DNA of 64,000 nt from Pyrrhoderma lamaoense (lineage: Eukaryota > Basidiomycota > Agaricomycetes > Hymenochaetales > Hymenochaetaceae): assembly GCA_002794735.1 (NCBI GenBank), contig NBAZ01000011.1, positions 868,001-932,000 of the forward strand, written 5' to 3'. Both the position numbers and the translations under genes were made by a program. Of the stretch, positions 59,694 to 64,000 are shown piece after piece (position 1 is the first letter of the stretch; each line of letters opens with the position of its first letter). The notes beneath the pieces were generated by a model. The model searched no databases and was not told where the DNA came from. It worked only from the letters and a program-made list of their open reading frames with translations.

Positions 59694-60925
59694 TCTTTTT
59701 TTCTCTTTTTTTCTTTTTTCTTTTCTTTTTGAAGAAGCTGTTTAATACTCCCTCCCCCGGGGGATGAGCAAATGACCACTGGAGGACAAGTGACTGGTTT
59801 TAACTGCGATGGATAGAGTTCGAGTTCTCCTTATCATCTAAGAAAAATAATATTAAAGGGAGAACTTCCACACGCACGCACACACACCTCTTATCCAGTC
59901 CTTTTTCTGGGTCTTCCTTTCTTTTTTGGATTATAATAACTAGGGTAAATGGACGCTTTATATGCGTGAGAGCTCCCCGAAGGGGAGAGAGAAAGGCACC
60001 TCCTGACTAGATCCTCCTCCTGTCCTTCCTTCCTTCCTTCTGTCCTTCCTCTATTCATTAATTTTAGGCCGCCTCAATCGTGTGGAAGGACTACTTTGGA
60101 TTATAACTACCCGATTGTCCGGAAAGGTCATATAAACTCGTGATCTGTCTTCAATTCACTCGTAACATATTCCACATTACACATTTACATTTCATTTTCC
60201 CTTTTTCTTAATGCATATACATTACCGGATGAGTGGATTAAGAGCCTGAGATATTTAGATGAAGTATATATACCCGGTAATCCAATGAAGTGAATACATG
60301 TACTTATTAGATAGATGTTTTGAATGTCTAGAATCCGATCTCAATTTGAATAAAACGGCAATGAATGATTTTGTACATAATAACGTTTATGTTTATGCTT
60401 CGACGGCCCAGAGCCCATGATGAAACAAAAAAAATGAGGACGTTGATTGCAAAACAAATAAAAAAGATTCATTAACTTATAGACGTATAGCACAAATCCG
60501 CTCTGAATGATGTAATGCAAGTTTGTAGAGATGGCAAGAGAATAGAAACAAATGAGGACTAATTTAGCAATATATATTATATACCAAAAGAAAGAAACGA
60601 AACTGCGAGATACGAAAGAAAACTATGCAACAGGAATAAACTAAGGTTCGAAGAAAGAATCCGGAATGAGTACATGAAGAAATAAATTGTATGTTAGGAA
60701 AACGGGGGAGCAAGTATTGGCGAAATGTGTATGTGATATGATGATACTAAGGTAAAAAAAAATAAGGAACTACTGTCATATATACATGTACACATTAATT
60801 TCATAAGTTTCAGCTTCCCAAAGTACGTGCTACCATCGGTTCCTTTTCTTGTACGTCTTTTCAATATATGTCTGTTGTGTTTGTACTGTATTAATTTGTA
60901 TGAACTGAGTATGTTCTTTTTTTTT
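59694..60925. other. Intergenic with pyrimidine-rich tracts and a (CCTT)n microsatellite
   Basis: P450 promoter side has long T/C tracts (about 59697-59760). A CA/CG-type dinucleotide run is near 59871-59888 and (CCTT)n at about 60023-60040. The remainder, to 60925, is the 3' flank of the NIPA-like gene. No supported ORF. Confidence 0.5.
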
Positions 60926-62604
60926 TCACCATTCGTCACGGTCATGTTCATGGTCGTCATCATGTTGCATTAATCTACGTCCTTCTTCACCTGGGGTGCC
61001 AGAAAGACCTGTCTTGGCAGTCTCCTTTCGATTCTCGTCCTGGGAGCCCCCCAAATCACCATGGGCAAGAGTAGCATCGTCTGATTCGTCATCACTCGCG
61101 TTACCGAGATCCCATACGACAGGATCTCCGTCAACATCTTCACGAAGGGCCTCGTTCTCTTCAGGTCTAGATTCGGATACGGCGGCTTTTTTACGCGTAG
61201 CGGGAGCTGAATTTAGAGCGATAGCACCTTGAGTCGTACCTGCCGCGGCAGCACGGGCACCAGGTTCAGGTTTCTTATGGGTAAGAAGTACGACACCGCT
61301 GACAAGAACGAGAACTGAAAGGAAAATAAGGAACAAAGTCCAAGAATGATATTGATCGATCTCATCATTAAAAACTAGAGCATCGACAAACCCAGTTCCA
61401 GTATATACACCATAAAACACAGGGACGACTAACGTCGAATCGTACGCACGCAAACCGCGATTAAGACAGATAATTTGCATGACGGCCGTCAATCCCAAAA
61501 AAACAAAAGTCGCGATAGCCGCTACGTGCACGAACTGATTACCGGTGTTCTCATGAGATAAGGCACCAGAGATAAGTTGAACCGATGCGCGTGCAAAGAC
61601 AAGACAGCCACCTGCCAAACCGCCACCACAACATGCCCAAACAATGCCAAGGGTCCATCCTAGGGTTTTGTCATCTTTTGATGCGGTCCAGTTCTCTAGA
61701 TGCATAGCTATCCAGTTCAAGAGATTGTTCCATGACGCGCGCGTTCGATGCCACCAGTTGCCTTGACCATTTCCACTACCGCCCATAAAGTCTCGGGGTG
61801 AGAATTGTCCTGAAAAGGGAACAGCTGATATGTCCATACGTACGGTGCGTACGCGTTCTAGTTGAGATGCAAAGATGAAAAGCAAAGATAACAGAACGGA
61901 TTTGAAGCGAAGAGTAGTAACCAGTGAGCTCGTGCCCATAGAAATTTGAGACGGGATAAGTCCATGCCGGATTCTAGCCCACTGTTAATTGAGCCAAAGG
62001 CAACGATGCCGACAACACCGATGATGACTACCACGGTGCCATATATGTCTGTATTCGTGACGGGTGTGCCGACAAGGAGGGACGCAAACAAAAAGTTGAA
62101 AATAAGAGATGTTGCCCCAAGGGAGCAACATATTCAGCACGTAAGTATCTGAGTGCAAGTGTACTTCCTATAAGTTGAGACAGACTAAAAGGAAAAGAAT
62201 ATTTTGAATTAGAGAGCTTATCAAGAGATATACAGAGTCTTGTGGCACCAAGCTCACATATATAATAACATTCCTAGGAGCCATAGTGGCCTAAGCCAGT
62301 CCTTTCTTCGCGAAGCCTTCGGAACTGCACTAGTTCTTACCTAGATTTCGATCACGTCCGTCAATAAAATCCTATCTAAAGTTTCAAAACAAGATATAAA
62401 TCTACTCACATGGTCTAGCTTTGTGATATTCAGGCCACCAGCATTGAGGATTGACGCTATCAAAACAATTGACAGTCCAATTATGAAACCGAGAACAGGG
62501 TTCGCATCCGGAGGAGGAGCAGCGGTAGTATCCTGAGGCGGGCTAGTCTGGCCTACAGCTTCTTCGGATACATCTCTAGCAAGCGCCCATAACGTCAATG
62601 TCAT
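60926..62604 (-). CDS. NIPA-like magnesium transporter (DUF803)
   Basis: Multi-pass membrane protein of the NIPA family (drug/metabolite transporter fold), implicated in Mg2+ transport. The start is the ATG at 62604. The first helix is FIIGLSIVLIASILNAGGLN. Next are LSQLIGSTLALRYLRAEYVA and PLGATSLIFNFLFASLLVG, then DIYGTVVVIIGVVGIVAFGS. The large last exon has GIVWACCGGGLAGGCLVFA, ICLNRGLRAYDSTLVVPVFY and a final helix before LTHKKPEPG. The C-terminal tail is acidic with Asp/His repeats, ending near 60926. The frame shifts between KFLWARAHWLL and FASQLERVRT (61870-61915); one extra base, for example in TTT 61901-61903, restores it. Confidence 0.85.
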
Positions 62605-63064
62605 CCTTTAGATGGCACAGCTGGAGAGTAAAGAAGAGAGATGGGAGAAAGGTATAAAACAGCCAAGAGGCGCATCAAGTGCCGAACTGGCGCTACAGAC
62701 TCGGCCAAGAGTCAGCTTGTACTACTGGGTCGGTAAACGTCGTGTCGTGGGAATAATACTCCGGATATGTGTTCTCGCATCAGGAATTCCGTTTTAAACG
62801 GTCTTTTCCACCTCAGATAATCACAAGACTTAGTCAGTCAGTGACTAGTTAGCTTACCTGATTTTTTCCCTTTTAAATCCATAAAATATTCTTGTATTTT
62901 TAATAATTATTATTATAGTTTCATGTTACTTGTTGGTCCAAGTTGTTCGGGGCCACGGATCAAAATGAGTGTCGAGAAGTGTGACATCATCGGCAGGGAT
63001 CGAGAAATGAGCAAAGCTTAAGGGCGAAAGACATCTTCGGATTAATCACTCTTGAGGGGAGGGC
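62605..63064. other. Divergent promoter region
   Basis: 460 bp between the reverse-strand NIPA-like gene and the forward MoCF-domain gene. A CATCATCGG motif and a TGACATC are present near 62980. ORF 62612-62797 is unsupported. Confidence 0.4.
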
Positions 63065-64000
63065 ATGTTTCCCGCTCACACCCGCCTACAAAAGCTCGCA
63101 CGTCACCTCAACGCGAGAAGTACTGCGTCTCGATACCGTCAGCAATCAAAGAATACTGCCTCTACTTCCTCTGTATCCCATCGTTTTATGGCAACGAATA
63201 CTGCTTCTAGTCAGGCGACGAGGAAATATGGGTTTGAGGTTTCACCTATCCCGAAAAATCCTTTAGGGGAAGGGAATTGGATAAAGACTGCCGCTTGTCT
63301 AATAATCGGGTGAGCAACTCTGACTCATCCCTCGTTCTCAAAGAACGACATCCTCAGGGCGCATGCTTGTTAAAGGGACGAAATCTTGAATGGCAAGACG
63401 CATGACACCAACTCAAACACCTTTGCCAAATTCTGCTTTGAACACGGTATCTCTCTGTAAGGGCTCGTTTTCATTCTCGCTGGCTACACCATTTTCGAAA
63501 ATTATGCAGAGTTTCTTATGTCAATTCGTTTGTTAAAGGAAACGGATTGAAGTCATCGCGGATGACGAAGAAGAGATGTGAGATTTGTCTTGTGTTGTTA
63601 CATCATCCAAATATGAACCAATAGTCTTTTGTCGTGAACGCAGAGTTGAGGCATCCCGACGGATGGTACAGAAGTATGATTTCGTTATCACTTCTGGTGG
63701 CATAGGCCCACTCATGATGGTTAGCCTCAATCTAACGCATCTCATTGGCCCTCATAATGATCATAACATTATTCTCCAGATATTACATATCAATCGCTTG
63801 CGGCCGCATTCAACCAGCCTCTTGCGCATCATCAGAAACACTACGGCGGATGGCAGAGATGAGTCGACATAGAGTGGACATAGCGTCCCAAACACAAGAA
63901 CAGAAAGTAGCCAGAGAACGTATGGCACTATTCCCTGCAAATGCTGAAGTTTTGTTCGTGAACAGCGAACTTTGGGTTGTAAGTATACTCTTCAACACAT
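63065..64000 (+). CDS. MoCF/CinA-type molybdopterin-binding-domain protein (partial, runs off the window)
   Basis: The ATG at 63065 begins a basic, Ser/Arg-rich leader (FPAHTRLQKLARHLNARS) that could be a mitochondrial presequence. The MoCF fold follows: ACLIIG joined across an intron (from 63310) to GDEILNGKTHDTNSNTFAKF. Then come KRIEVIADDEEE, RRMVQKYDFVITSGGIGP (near 63665-63715), THDDITYQS and a further exon with AAFNQPLAHHQKHYGG. GDEIL...D.N and TSGGIGPTHDD are hallmark motifs of the molybdopterin-binding/CinA N-terminal domain, also found in eukaryotic FAD synthase-type proteins. The C-terminus is beyond 64000, so it is unknown whether a FAD synthase domain follows. Confidence 0.82.

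Overview
The window is nuclear DNA of a filamentous basidiomycete, most likely an Agaricomycete. The genes are dense and broken by many introns of about 45-80 nt with GTNNGN donors and YAG/AAG acceptors. Base composition is AT-leaning. Several predicted proteins resemble families I know from Agaricomycete genomes. Genus and species cannot be named from the sequence. I saw no transposon, CRISPR array, rRNA or viral gene.

Layout. 0.7-5.3 kb: two reverse-strand genes, a salicylate-hydroxylase-like FAD monooxygenase and a plant/fungal-type O-methyltransferase. 5.9 kb: tRNA-Ile(AAT). 6.2 kb: a small ORF of unknown function. 7-11.7 kb: a fungal IBTK-like protein (ankyrin, RCC1, two BTB domains). 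12.6-14.4 kb: a DAO-family FAD oxidoreductase. 15.3-16.9 kb: an RG-rich, probably nuclear protein. 17.3-18.3 kb: the snRNA/snoRNA cap trimethyltransferase TGS1. 18.7-22.5 kb: a cysteine-rich protein with a Zn2Cys6-spaced cluster, a zinc-ribbon-like segment and a C-terminal half that may be a degenerate AlkB-like fold. 23 kb: a CsbD-like stress protein. 24-29.8 kb: two convergent paralogous histidine acid phosphatases. 30.6-33.6 kb: a GH71/99-like protein with a long proline-rich tail.

34.1-50.1 kb is the accessory core. It is a head-to-tail array of six copies (A-F) of one family of type I single-pass membrane proteins. Each has a small cysteine-rich, many-exon ectodomain, one transmembrane helix and a single-exon cytoplasmic tail. 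The tails share a YPYD-A/V-SL motif, a P-x-I-x-P motif and an absolutely placed PPxY motif (PPAY or PPSY). B, D and F look usable. A has two in-frame stops in the ectodomain, C is a solo transmembrane-exon relic, and E has two apparent frameshifts. Copy D needs a non-canonical GC-AG intron to keep its transmembrane region.

51.4-64 kb: a KHA1-type K+/H+ antiporter, an NmrA-like NAD(P)-binding protein, a cytochrome P450, a NIPA-like Mg2+ transporter, and the start of a MoCF/CinA-type molybdopterin-binding-domain protein cut by the window edge.

A cross-cutting technical point: at least seven coding disruptions in otherwise well-conserved genes are each resolved by one additional base in a short homopolymer (1757, about 3504, 7397, 45825, 47062, 57874 and about 61901). 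That pattern points to homopolymer-contraction errors in the sequence rather than widespread pseudogenes. The two nonsense codons in copy A are not explained this way.
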